From Paramarasmius palmivorus (Eukaryota > Basidiomycota > Agaricomycetes > Agaricales > Marasmiaceae): DNA of 64,000 bases. The notes beneath the pieces were generated by a model. That model was not told the origin of the DNA. It saw only the letters and a list, made by a program, of their open reading frames with translations, and made no database searches. The position numbers and the translations under genes were made by a program. The stretch lies in assembly GCA_037176845.1 (NCBI GenBank), contig JAYKXP010000067.1:62001-126000 (forward strand). The letters are read 5' to 3'. Below, piece after piece: positions 25,266 through 35,771 of the stretch. The first letter of the stretch is position 1. Each line of letters opens with the position of its first letter.

Positions 25266-26675
25266 TCATACTCGGGACGCCATCTCGCTCTTCACAGTGG
25301 CCAGGAAATCCTTTGTGGTCTTGGTGGGTTTCCATCCAAGTTTCTTTGCACGGTTAGCTCTGACTCTCATTTTCGAAGCAAAGATCGGTCCCAACAGTGG
25401 ACCCTGACAAAGTGAAATTTCATACAAACTCCAGGGAAGATATAGAGAGGGTCTTACAAAGTATTGGTCTATTTCCTCCTGGGTCAACGGGGTCGGCTCG
25501 GGGCTTTTCGCCTTTCCTAATTCGGAGAGCGCCTTTGCGATAGCTGCGTCCAAATCAAACCTCTTGAAATCGTCGCTGACACCGAAGTAATATCCCTCGC
25601 GTCCGTGAGGTGTCCCATCGGCATCTTTCAGAACGGCAGAGAAGATACGATCATAGATATCCACAACTGGAAAATTTCAACCTCAGCATTGAGGTAGTAT
25701 AATGCTGAGGAACGGCTTACGCTCGTCGATGTGAATGCACGGCCACAGGTTTTCACCTGCACTGGCAATTGTGAAGCCCTGTCCACGTTTGATAGCGATG
25801 CCACCGAAAAAGTTGAAGATGAACACGCTATCCTTGGCAATACCGGCATCTACGAGTGCGTTACGAGCAGTACCATATACGACGGAGGGGACGACAATGT
25901 AGGTTCTGACATAGCCTGTGTCCAAATGAGTGACACGTTTACTAATGCATAGACATTGTGGGTACATGCCTTCTCCATCAGCCAACGCAATCGGCACATC
26001 GGTATGGCGGTGAATATTGGTTGCTGGTACGCTCTCAATGGCGGCGACGTCGTCGTCGTGGTATACTTTGCTGGATGGCTGGTTCCCATCGGACGCTTCA
26101 CACATGTTACTTGAAGAAAAAATTCAGAAGAAGCTCTGTCCAGAAAAGACCTTTTGTACAGACCTGTGCCCGACTAGAAATAAGAATATAAGATCAACCC
26201 TCAATGTAGTTCTTGCGACTCCAAACCCACTTACAGTATGGACGAGGAGTGGACGTTTGCCAGTGACTTCGTACCGCTTCTTGAGCCCATTCAAGACTGC
26301 CTCCGTCGCACTAAGGTCATCGGCGTCAGCCTAGAGGTGTCATCAATGACTGCCGCAATATTATAAGGCGTGGAAAAGACGTACCATGGCGAGAACGATA
26401 TCAGCTTCTGAGGCCTCCTTGACCATGAGCTCCCTATCCGAATGAGAACCCAAGATAGGTGTCACCCCAAACGCTTTTAGCTTCTCAGCTACCTCCGCTG
26501 AACGAACGACAGCACGATATTCAAAAGAGGACGCGTCTGGTCGCTTGAGAAATTGGCTTAGGACGCTGCCACCGATGTAGCCTGGTAGAAAAGTCACTGA
26601 GCAAACACCGTCGGAAGGTAAAGTGACGAACGCACCTGTTGCGCCGGTAACGAGCACAATGAGTTTAGAAGACAT
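25266..26675 (-). CDS. NmrA-like / atypical SDR NAD(P)-binding protein 1
   Basis: This is a Rossmann-fold NAD(P)-binding protein of the NmrA-like or epimerase type. The N-terminal MSSKLIVLVTGATG is joined by splicing to YIGGSVLSQFLKRP, giving the TGATGYIGG dinucleotide motif. Later segments are FEYRAVVRSAEVAEKLKAFG, VTPILGSHSDRELM, ADADDLSATEAVLNGLKKR, YVRTYIVVPSVVYG and LWPCIHIDEVVDIY. It ends KSEMASRV-stop, about 355 residues. A classical YxxxK catalytic pair was not found, so it is more likely a redox-sensing or atypical SDR than a typical dehydrogenase. It is a tandem paralogue of the gene at 27814-29206. At the HTSGT intron the acceptor AG is followed directly by T-AAC, one base short of the paralogue's phase. 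A donor 16 nt downstream (GTCTTT) would restore the frame as HTSGTGLYKSNMCEA. Confidence 0.82.
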
Positions 26676-26723
26676 GCTGAGTGAATCTCTGTGTTGATTT
26701 CGACTTCAAGGTTGCCCATCGTT

Positions 26724-26730
26724 CTTTATA
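26724..26730 (-). promoter_or_regulatory. TATA box of NmrA-like gene 1
   Basis: TATAAAG on the minus strand lies about 50 bp before the ATG at 26675. Confidence 0.55.
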
Positions 26731-26802
26731 ACTGCTAAGCCAAAGCGTCAGAGAAGTACGTTGCACCCAAAACTAGTAAGACCCTTACTTCAATTATCAA
26801 TA

Positions 26803-27378
26803 TTGTCCGGTCGTATCGGTTTCTATGTCAGCGCACACGCTCAGTCAGCACACTGCTCATCTTCATCAGCACTCAGAGCTTGACTTTGTGCTTCGTGAAA
26901 TAGGTCCGTCTCGACTCTCAGCTCGAAAAGACACCAACACCGCAGGACCCCGGACATTAGGTGACCAGGCCGTTCTGAAAATTTGGGAATCCTGGGGGTT
27001 TTTGTCCCAACCGTTTTTAGGTCGTCTTGCCCAGTTTTTGTCCAAACTGGCGAACGGCCACCCCAGAGGCCTATATTTTTGTCCAAACCGGCGTAACGGC
27101 CACCCAAAAAATAGCAAAAATTTCTCGCGAAATGCCTTTTTTGCGTTTCTGCGCATTCCAGGAAGCTAATTGTGGCCCATGACATGGTCGACGACTTGTG
27201 GTGTTCAAATTGTGGTGAACAATGACCACCGTCATCCCCGAGTACTTGTCTTGTCCAAACCTGGTACGGCTGTTGGGCTCTCCGAGCCCACTCTTTGTCC
27301 AAACCTCGGAACGACCGGGTTCCTGGTTAGACTCGGCTAGGAGAAAATCTGTATAAGAAAAAAATCTTGTCCGGTCGT
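26803..27378. mobile_element. Repeat block flanked by 12-bp direct repeats, possible non-autonomous element
   Basis: TTGTCCGGTCGT occurs at 26803-26814 and again at 27367-27378 in the same orientation. Between them are several degenerate copies of a unit beginning TTTGTCCAAAC. The two best, 27035-27064 and 27076-27105, share TTTTTGTCCAAAC, a GGCG core and AACGGCCACCC. Weaker copies start near 27249 and 27292. No transposase or long open frame is present. The structure fits a small non-autonomous element or a decayed LTR fragment, but the direct repeats could also be copies of the internal unit rather than a target duplication. Confidence 0.35.
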
Positions 27379-27813
27379 TATTCGAGTTGAGTACGTTGAG
27401 TGTCCACTGGCGACATGGTGGTTCTGATGTAAGAGTTATCGGAGGAGGCATCGGACCAATTAGTGTGCACTTTCGGCATTCTCGGACTTGTGACGTCACT
27501 GGCGCGGATTTCAATGCAGAGTACTAGTACTAACAAAATATGACTTTCGACGTTCCTTATTATTACCATTCCATTTTCTTGAGTATGAGGGGTTTTCCAT
27601 GCTGACTAGGCAGTCTTTGAGACCAGTATGTGTATTTACGGAAAAGAACAACGCCATGGAGTGGTGTGGCATCAAACTACGTATTGAATATGGCCCATCA
27701 CCGTTCCAGATGACAGACGCGGCAGGGCATAAATTCAAGACATATATGTAATAATGAGCCGAATGCGTCTTTCTATGTTTCCTTATCGACTCGGATTATA
27801 ACAGTAAAGCATT

Positions 27814-29206
27814 TTACACTCGGGACTCTATCTCACTCTTAACAGTCGCCAGGAAATCCTTTGAGGTCTTGGTGGGCTTCCATCCTAGCTTCTTGGCACG
27901 ATTGGCCCTAGCTCTTTGGTTAGAAGAAAAGGTGGATGCCATCGGGCCCTAAATAAAAGAAACTTGAGACGAGTTCGAAGAGGATGTAGGAAGGGTCCCA
28001 CAAGGTACTGGTCCATCTCCTCCTTGGTCAACGGGGTTGGCTCAGGGCTTTTCGCCTTACCCAGTTCGAAGAGCGCCTTTGCGATAGCCGCGTCCAAATC
28101 AAACATCTTGAATTCGTCGCTGACACCAAAGAAGTATCCCTCGCGCCCATGAGGAGTTCCATCAGCGTCCTTCAAAACGGCGGAGAAGACGCGGTCGTAG
28201 ATGTCGACAACTAGAGAGATCTAGGTTCAGCTTTGAGATATTACGACAGGTTAACGGAATAGCTCACGCTCGTCGATGTGAATACACGGCCACAGGTTCT
28301 CGCCTGCGCCAATCCTGAAGCCCTGTCCGCGTTTCATAGCAATCCCACCCAGGACGTTGAAAATAAAGATGCTGGTCTTGGCGATACCAGCATCCACGAG
28401 CGCATTACGAGCTAATCCATATACCACGGCAGGAGTGACAAGGTAGGTCCGAACATAGCCTACATCCAGATGAGTATCCCGTTCGGCGAGGCGGAGTGGC
28501 TGCGTACTTACCTTCTTCGTCAGCCAATGCAACTGGCACGTCAGTATGACGGTGAAGATTGGCTGCAGGCACGCTTTCGATGGCGGCGACGTCGTCATCG
28601 TAATATATCTTGTTGGATGGTTGGTTTCCGTCCGAAGCTTCGCACATATTGCCTAGGAAGAAAAGGGAAAGTCTGAACCAGTTCTCCAGTGGACTTTGTT
28701 GGACAGACCTGTTCCAGACTGAAAGGCACGTCACACATTCAATCCATAATCCAAATATCACAACTACTTACAGTATGAATGAGGAGCGAACGTTTGCCAG
28801 TGGCCTCATATCGATTCTTGAGCCCGCTCAGGATCGCCTCCGTCGCAACGAGGTCGTCGGCATCGGCCTGCAGTTGAATTAGTATCCATTACAGTAACAG
28901 AACCCAGGGGAAGGAATGCATACCATAGCAAAAACGATCTCGGCTTCGGACGCCACCTTGACCATAAGCTCTTTGTCAGAATGAGAACCCACGATAGGTG
29001 TCACTCCAAACGCCTTCAGCTTCTCAGCTACCTCGGTCGAGCGAATGACGACGCGATACTCGAATGAAGACGCGTCTGGTCGCTTGAGAAGGTGACTCAA
29101 GACGCTGCCACCAATGTAGCCTGGCGAAAGTTGATAGAAGCCCTGAAGTTGAAGCGGTGAACGCACCTGTTGCGCCAGTAATGAGTACGATAGGTTTAGA
29201 AGACAT
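27814..29206 (-). CDS. NmrA-like / atypical SDR NAD(P)-binding protein 2
   Basis: This is a close tandem paralogue of the gene at 25266-26675. MSSKPIVLITGATG is spliced to YIGGSVLSHLLKRP for the dinucleotide motif. FEYRVVIRSTEVAEKLKAFG, VTPIVGSHSDKELM, ADADDLVATEAILSGL, YVRTYLVTPAVVYG and LWPCIHIDEVVDIY follow, ending KSEIESRV-stop, about 355 residues. Here the HTSGTG-NMCEAS junction splices cleanly (CCTAG acceptor), unlike in paralogue 1, so this copy appears fully intact. Its role is unknown; candidates are an NAD(P)H sensor or a reductase acting on small metabolites. Both copies are transcribed leftward with separate promoters. Confidence 0.85.
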
Positions 29207-30189
29207 CTCGAATGTATCTTTGTGTTGTTTTCGACTTCAGGTTTGCGCGTCGCCTTTTGTACCACAGGAGTATCAGAGAAAGAGAAGGTCCTACGTTTGC
29301 TACACACAAGGCCGTTCAAGTCCTTATTCCAATTACCAATATTCATTTGATATTCATCATCCTCTTTCTCATGCCTACCCGACAGCCTCCGTGGGAGTAG
29401 TAATGGAATTTGGAAAGTGTGAGCGCTGACGGAGATCAGTGGTGGCTGACTGAATTTCTGATAAGACTGGATTAATCGCTATTTTTGGGAAATTTGCCGA
29501 TGTCTGAGTGTGCTTCGTCAGTAATTCGTTTTTGGGAACAAGAGATGCGTACCCAAATTGCTTACTACAAACATAGTTGACTTTTAACGATCCGACTCTA
29601 AGTCGGACTTCCTCTCCTCAGCCATTCTTTCCATGCTACGACGTGGATCGGCGTTGGGGTCTGACATGAAATGAGAACTGTAGCTTGAAATTGAAGGAGG
29701 ACGGTGGGCAACATGGTGGTTTGAGTACAAGAGTCATCGGACCGTCTCCGGGCACTTACTACACCGGAACGCGCCGGCCCTTTCGGCGTTCCTTGCCAAT
29801 TACTTGAAGATATAGTTACCAATACATAGGCTCTAGTATGTGGAGAAGTATCCTGCAATCCCCTTCTACGAAGTCCAATCGAAGAAACAGAACAGTCCAA
29901 GGAACACGTCGACTACTCCTCCAACCTATACAACATCTTATCTGACCGCGGTGGTATTGTCCCTAACTCCATATCCGTAGGAAGTGTCCCATTGTTGCGA
30001 TAACGTTCGACGGGGTCGATACGGGTCCCTTCTGGGCTACTAAACGAAGCAATTGTCGAAGTCTGATAATGTATAGCAAGAGGCATCTAAGCAAGCAACC
30101 ACAAGTCAGAACTTTCATCATAGCCACCGCATGATAATCAGTGATTAACTTACTCCGCTGCGTCTCGCACCCTCATGGCCTTCGTGGAA
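29207..30189. other. Intergenic, no gene seen
   Basis: About 980 bp. A stretch near 29705-29740 (AACATGGTGGTTTGAG and following) resembles one near 27410-27445, upstream of NmrA-like gene 1. The duplication may therefore have included 5' flanking DNA. No coding feature was supported. Confidence 0.4.
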
Positions 30190-31836
30190 CTACACATGGT
30201 GGATTGGTGAATCAGAAGGTGTAATCTGTTGGAAATGACATACGAAAGTGGATGCTCTTCCCTTTGACGAGTTAACCGTGCTATCCTCCAAGAATAGAGC
30301 AGGCTTCGTATCTGGCTGAGTAACTTTGTTGGGTCGGGCGTTGAGCCTACAGGTCCCGTAATCATAAGTGCGAAGCAGAATTGCAGGCTGGGTGAACACT
30401 GACGATGCAAGTAACGAGTTACTGTAGAGTTTCGAGATGGTGAAGTCCCAGATAAAGAAGCTAAAGGGAAAAGCGTTGAGGACATCTAGTTGACATCAAG
30501 AAGAAACGGTCATACTATGGGCCCGCCTGTCAGAAATTAAAGCGATTAGTATTCGGATCGACTCTGAGAAAGACTGAGCGTACCGTAACGGTCAAAAAGA
30601 CTATGAGGTCGGCACAAGTCGCTAGCGCAGTCACGGCTCCAGCTTCGATTGTGACTATAGAGCTATTGAGCGGGAGACCCATAGGCTATACATTCACAGG
30701 TACTTACGTCTCAAAACTCGTGAAACATGAGAATCCATAGGAGATGAACTGATAGCACGCGTCTTACGCCTCCGTAACTATGGAGCAAACATAAGGCGAA
30801 TGGAAGCTTCACTCGGTAAGCCAGGACTTACTACGATGGAGAAGATGACCCCAGTTATCGTGATATCAGTCACCGTTGAAGTGATGAGCCACATATAGGA
30901 TGCATGCTTGATATCACTGCTTTCAATGAAATTGACTCCCTTTTCGCGAATTACACCGCTAGCAAGCCAAACCGCACCACCTGTTCGTTCGTTTAGCCAA
31001 CGAAGACGTATATTCGCTGAAGCGCACCTAACGACATCAGAGACATCACGGATATTATAGAGGGTAGTATTCTGTTCCCGGTAATGATTTTGATCCGCCA
31101 TGCCATGAACAGCTGGACTGGTGTTGAGACTAGGGTGGTGGTTATAGCATCTACGAAGACGAAGGTCTTAATGATCTGTGTTGGATTATACAACGCACGA
31201 CTCACCTGCAGGAAGAACTAGAGAAAACGACATCGATTAACAGCTCTTTATCGACCACAAGACCAGAGACTAACGTTTGGGCGGCCGTGAAAGGATTGTG
31301 CCTGAGGTCGAGTAAGCTGCAAACTAGGATAGTACACGACTCCGATTAAACTTACCAATGTTCAGAACGAGCGGGTCGTACACTGTTATGAAGTCACAGA
31401 CGGTATTCGCGATATCAGCTACTGTGAGGTACGCGACCTGTAGAATGTAAGGCCCCATGTCCGGAACAGATAGCAGAACAGCTTACCAGGCACTTGAACC
31501 ACCATCGATCACTACAGTGACATGACTTTAGCATATACAGCATATCGCCAACACTCGAGAAATGCCGCACTTTGGGTATTTGTGGAAATAAGATGCGACC
31601 TTGACATTTTTTGAGCCTCATACAGGGATCGGAGAATGTATAGATGACGCACTTGAAGAAGTAAAGTCTAGGTCAAACTATCAGTGATGCACTACAGGTG
31701 AATGACGGGCTACTCACTCCTAGTAGGATGGCATCAAGTAGAGTACCAATAAGCATCGGACCGAAGCTGTACATGACATGAATAGCGATTAAACTCAAGG
31801 AGAACGACAGACATACACATCTTGGGGTCCAGTCAT
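30190..31836 (-). CDS. DUF6534-type seven-helix membrane protein, copy 1
   Basis: This is an integral membrane protein of the large agaricomycete DUF6534 family; its function is unknown. Exons splice as MTGPQDV-FGPMLIGTLLDAILLG, TLLLQ, VASYFHKYP, then NDRWWFKCL-VAYLTVADIANTVCDFITVYDPL. Later exons include TLVSTPVQLFMAWRIKIITG, a WLITSTVTDITITGVIFSIVV helix, EAGAVTALATCADLIVFLTV and FIWDFTISKLYSNSLLA-SLNARP. It ends SPIHHV-stop. The YP-N-D-RWW and SLNARP segments are typical of the family. About 330 residues with roughly twelve short exons. The start at 31836 was chosen because it matches copy 2 and because a TATA element sits at 31882-31887; an in-frame ATG at 31879 would overlap that element. 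All junctions checked keep the frame. Confidence 0.75.
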
Positions 31837-33131
31837 AGCGAAAGGGGGAGTATCGAGGTGGTAGCGCATCAGCACCCACAGCTTATATTCACAACATCAC
31901 CCAGATCTAGAGCTTGATGTTATGATATCGGGACAGCTCATCAGTAAGAATCAGCTGTGTGGGATGTATGGCGATCTCCCTTTCGGGTCCTCGACATGAT
32001 TTACCTTGCATCATGAAATTTGTCTGTAAATGGCGACAAATAGAGACGATGAGTAGGAGTCCAAGTTATCGCCAGCCGCTTCAGCATGACAATGATGGTC
32101 GTAATGAAATGGGGCATGAAGATCTGCGTGAGCAGGTGCTTAAAGTTAGGTACAAAGAAGTCGTTGATTCGGTGACGACGCATGATACAGCGGTACAGCG
32201 CCACCACTACGGGAACCAAGCGGAAGAATTTCACTTCGACATGGAACAGACATCAGTCAAAGACCGCAAGAGAATTAACTACAAAGACGTACTAATCCAG
32301 TTAAACCACATCCGGTACCTCCTTCCGCAAACCTGTTCTGATCTCACGATGGCAGCCCCTCACCAGAACCATTCAGTAACGGTTAAAGTTGATACCCACG
32401 GGATTCATCAGCCAGTCATGATGCTGTCCACCGGATAATTAGAGTCCAGCTCTAGGTGCTGTTTGAACTTAGTACATTTTTGATTTGGTACAATAAATTT
32501 GATTGGACATACCGGAAGCCCTTGAACCGTTCAGCACTGTGCCTCCTGTAGTGGACGCTTCTTCCTCATGGCGCAGAACTGGTAGTCTGATTTACGCAGG
32601 CATTTTGGTGATGGTGGTTGAGATACAAGCTTTTTCAGCCACGTGTCAGGTGAACGGCGCTTATAGTACCGGACGGCGGACCGGGACCGGGACCACTCAG
32701 TACAATGTCAATCTCATGCACGAAAAGCTCCGCAGTATCAATTCCTGACTATTAGAAGCTGCGAAATTATAGCTAGCTAACAATCGAAATGACTAGGCGA
32801 ACGGTATGTGTCTATCAAGTCCCCATCAGAGTAGCAGCTCACCCCACTAGAATTTCACTGGCATTGGTTGCATGGCGAATTGCTCACCACGCCCGACCTG
32901 TACAACCATTGTTGCCCCCGAGTCATCCCGTTCATGACGAGGGAAACCTCCAAATGCAATACGATTCCCACGCGGAGAGAGCGAAGAACTACGTGGTGGA
33001 TACTGGTATGAGTTGGCCTGACACGTCCTATTTAGAGGTGTTGTAAAATGCGATAAAGATTGATGTACTCACAGAACGAGGAAACAGTTCAGATTCGTTT
33101 GAACTGTTTATCTAGAAACACCGTCAGTGAG
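31837..33131. other. Intergenic between DUF6534 genes
   Basis: This 1.3-kb region contains a long plus-strand frame (31959-32438) with no recognisable domain. Opposite it is a minus-strand hydrophobic frame (32001-32234) that could be a relic exon of another membrane protein. Neither is supported enough to call. Confidence 0.35.
31882..31887 (-). promoter_or_regulatory. TATA box of DUF6534 copy 1
   Basis: TATAAG on the minus strand lies about 46 bp before the chosen ATG. Confidence 0.45.
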
Positions 33132-34847
33132 TCATATTCTATAGACATCGAAAAGAAAACAAACCGCAGAAGGGATACTGCCGCCACTCGTATTCGTGTT
33201 TTTGGATGTATCTAAAAACAGCGCCGGCCTCTCTTGAGGCAAGCGGTCTCTCAATGGCCGTGCATTCAAGCTGTAAAGAAACGGAGATATCAGACCCCCA
33301 CATTCCACCCCAGAAAGATATACGCACGATACGATCAATGAAAGACTGTAAAGTTTTGAAATTGAGAAGTCCCATATGAGAAAGCTGTCGGAATTGAGTG
33401 GCCCATTGAGGCCCAAGATCATGAAGTGGACTCCGTGTACGTACTATGGTCCTTGCTGGAGGTTTTACATCAGAAATAAGCAACGGCACAACACCAGAAA
33501 GACATACCCGCACACTGAGAAAGACGATAAGAGTGGAAATCACTGCCAAGGTTGTTATCGCACCAGCTTCTACGGTAACTGAGAAAAAAAGAAGTTGATT
33601 AGTACATGCACTTCGGTGGCCTGACCGGGTAACTAAGATACTGACGTCGCATAATGCGAGCCAAATGATTGTTCAAATTCGCATCCACTCCATTTCGACG
33701 GGTTACCTATATCAAAGGTGAGCTCCTAACCTGCCGAGAAGGCCAGCGTGAACGCTTGTACGTACCATGATGCGGACTATTGCAACAGTGATTAGAACAT
33801 CTGTAACCGCAGACGAGATAAGCCAGGTTGACGAAGAGTCCTTGGTCATTGAATTATGACTGCCTTCGAAGGTATCACTGAAAATGTTGAAGGAAAGCCA
33901 TGCACCGCCGCCTGTTTCCCGAGTTTGAGGGTAAGTTTGAAGTGTATAGGAATATGCATTACCTAGCGAAACCAAAGAGCAAAGCGCTATGATGATGGGT
34001 AGTATGTTACTTTTGGTGATGATTTTGACCCGCCATGCCATGAAAAGCTGTACCGGGGTTGAGATCAATGTCTGTAAAAGTTGTCCGTAAAGAAACGGAA
34101 GAAACGGAGAAGGGAGTGAATCTACCGTAGTGACGGGATCTAAAGAGATATCAGCAACCTGTGCAAACGAGTAATGTGGAGCCACTTACCAGCCGGGAGG
34201 ACTATGATGTGCAGGGTGTTTTAGCTGTGGTTCAATAGCGAGTTCAGCTCGGAAACACTCACACCGGGGTGACTGGCCCAATACTTGCAATTTACCTACA
34301 TCATACCCGCGCTGTCAGCACTGTTTGGTGCTCGAAAGATAATTTGTCCACGTACCCCAATTCTGAATGAGCGGTTCCCATACTGTTGCAAAATCGCAGG
34401 CTGTGTTTGTGATATCCACGATGAAGAGGTATGCAACCTGTGTTCAGTGATCAGTACGGTGTTTAAACGGTTGCTTGAGGGGCCGCAAAACATACCAAAA
34501 GCTTGAACCACCACCGGTCCCTGATCATTAATATTAACATTTTGGGGTTGAGAGCGATGTTCTGGAGACATACCGCCGGTACCTGTAGAAATATCCCCAA
34601 ACCTGGTGGTCTGGTCATTGCGCGTCTAGAGAACGGAGCTCGGATGGAAACATACTTGTATAGCTAGAGCCTGAGAGACCCCGAGTTAAAGTCTGCACCG
34701 TAGTAGAGTATGAAGGCCTACCCCGAGAAATACTGCATCGAACAGCACTCCTAACAGCATGGGACCAAAACTACACGTCCAAAGAGTCAGTAGAGGCGTG
34801 TAGAGGCATGATCAATCAATTTACACATCCTCGGGACCTGGAGGCAT
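33132..34847 (-). CDS. DUF6534-type seven-helix membrane protein, copy 2
   Basis: This is a tandem paralogue of copy 1. The exon path is MPPGPEDV-FGPMLLGVLFDAVFLG, ALAIQ, VWGYFYR, DRWWFKLL-VAYLFIVDITNTACDFATVWEPLIQNWG. TLISTPVQLFMAWRVKIITK, ILPIIIALCSLVSLGNAYSY, WLISSAVTDVLITVAIVRIM, EAGAITTLAVISTLIVFLSV and FLIWDFSISKLYSLSLIV-SLNARP follow. It ends VYRI-stop. Roughly seven hydrophobic segments are visible and the tail is short and polar. Compared with copy 1, the YP before DRWW is missing, and an exon of about 35 residues between GNAYSY and the WLISS helix is longer. The start is set by the match MPPGPEDV versus MTGPQDV. Two TATA elements lie just upstream in an exact 14-bp tandem repeat. 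Confidence 0.75.
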
Positions 34848-35771
34848 ACTGATGATAGAAGGGAAAGTTTCCAGAGGGACATCGTACAGAAGAGCAGTGC
34901 TTTTATATCAGTGCTTTTATATGGTCACTGATCCTAGATGCGCAAGAGCCACAGGACACCACATGGGATGCATGAAGTCTCCCGGCTTTGATGAAAAAGA
35001 TCGAGTCGTGGGTTACGACTCGAGAAAATGGAAACGGTGTCAATAGATCATCACGATTTGCGACGACCATACATTCCAGGCTTCTGGATGTGAGAGCCTT
35101 CTTGCAAGGCCCCACTCTGCGTTGGTTAAGATCAAACAACCCCTCGCCACCAGAAGTACTGAGCGTCATTTCCCCAAGTGATTCTGGGTCCGAAAGTTCA
35201 TCGACGAAAGTGACAGAATAACTCTGCACCCGCGATTTTCTTGAGGTTCCTAGGCACCTTGCTATCAGTTGACATTTCGGGAGATTTCCAGATACATTCC
35301 TAGGAGCTGGAATACGTTGAATTCAGTGACCCAGAAATCGAGAATCAGAGATGTATGATGGTGCCATGGTGATAGTTGGGAGTAAGTCCGCCGTGACCCT
35401 AACCCCTTCTATACCAACAACCATGGCCCCCGACCACTTTTAATTTCATAGTTTTCTCATGAAGGGGGATCGTATACAGCGGTAAGTACTGATGATTTGC
35501 CTTTTATTAACTAGAGCGTTAATCTGATTAAAGAGCCCGAAAGATGAATACAAAGCTCAATTTTTCGCAATGAAAATGGACTCAACGAGGACCAAACGCT
35601 CGGAACGACTGATGCTGGGAGCTAAAATGAAAAAAGGGTACGATTCATTGGAGTTTTTTTCGTTGAAATTCCTGACAATTTTCCCAAAGTTTGAACGATC
35701 GGTCATGGCACAACATTCCGTGACCGTCAACGCGATCGAGCACTTGCTTTTCCTTCTACTCCTACACGAAC
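34848..35771. other. Intergenic between divergent DUF6534 and RhoGAP genes
   Basis: This 920-bp region separates divergent genes. It contains the duplicated TATA motif (34895-34922) for the DUF6534 gene. The short open frames seen (34903-35229 minus, 35570-35827 plus) have no support. Confidence 0.45.
34895..34922 (-). promoter_or_regulatory. Duplicated TATA element (2 x 14 bp)
   Basis: CAGTGCTTTTATAT occurs twice back to back (34895-34908 and 34909-34922). On the minus strand each copy carries a TATAAAA box, about 55 and 70 bp before the DUF6534 copy 2 ATG. Confidence 0.6.

Larger units (their letters stand above)
26676..27813. other. Intergenic between NmrA-like genes, with repeat block
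   Basis: This 1.1-kb region holds the promoter of NmrA-like gene 1 and a block of imperfect repeats at 26803-27378 (listed separately). The remaining 27380-27813 shows no gene. Open frames here arise inside the repeat block and were not called. Confidence 0.5.

Noticed and set aside
31836..31879. Upstream ATG for DUF6534 copy 1 at 31879
   Set aside because: It lies next to the likely TATA element, and the paralogue starts at the equivalent of 31836.
31959..32438. 159-codon open frame on the plus strand
   Set aside because: It lies between DUF6534 genes, has no recognisable domain, and the opposite strand looks more membrane-protein-like. Probably a chance frame over a relic.
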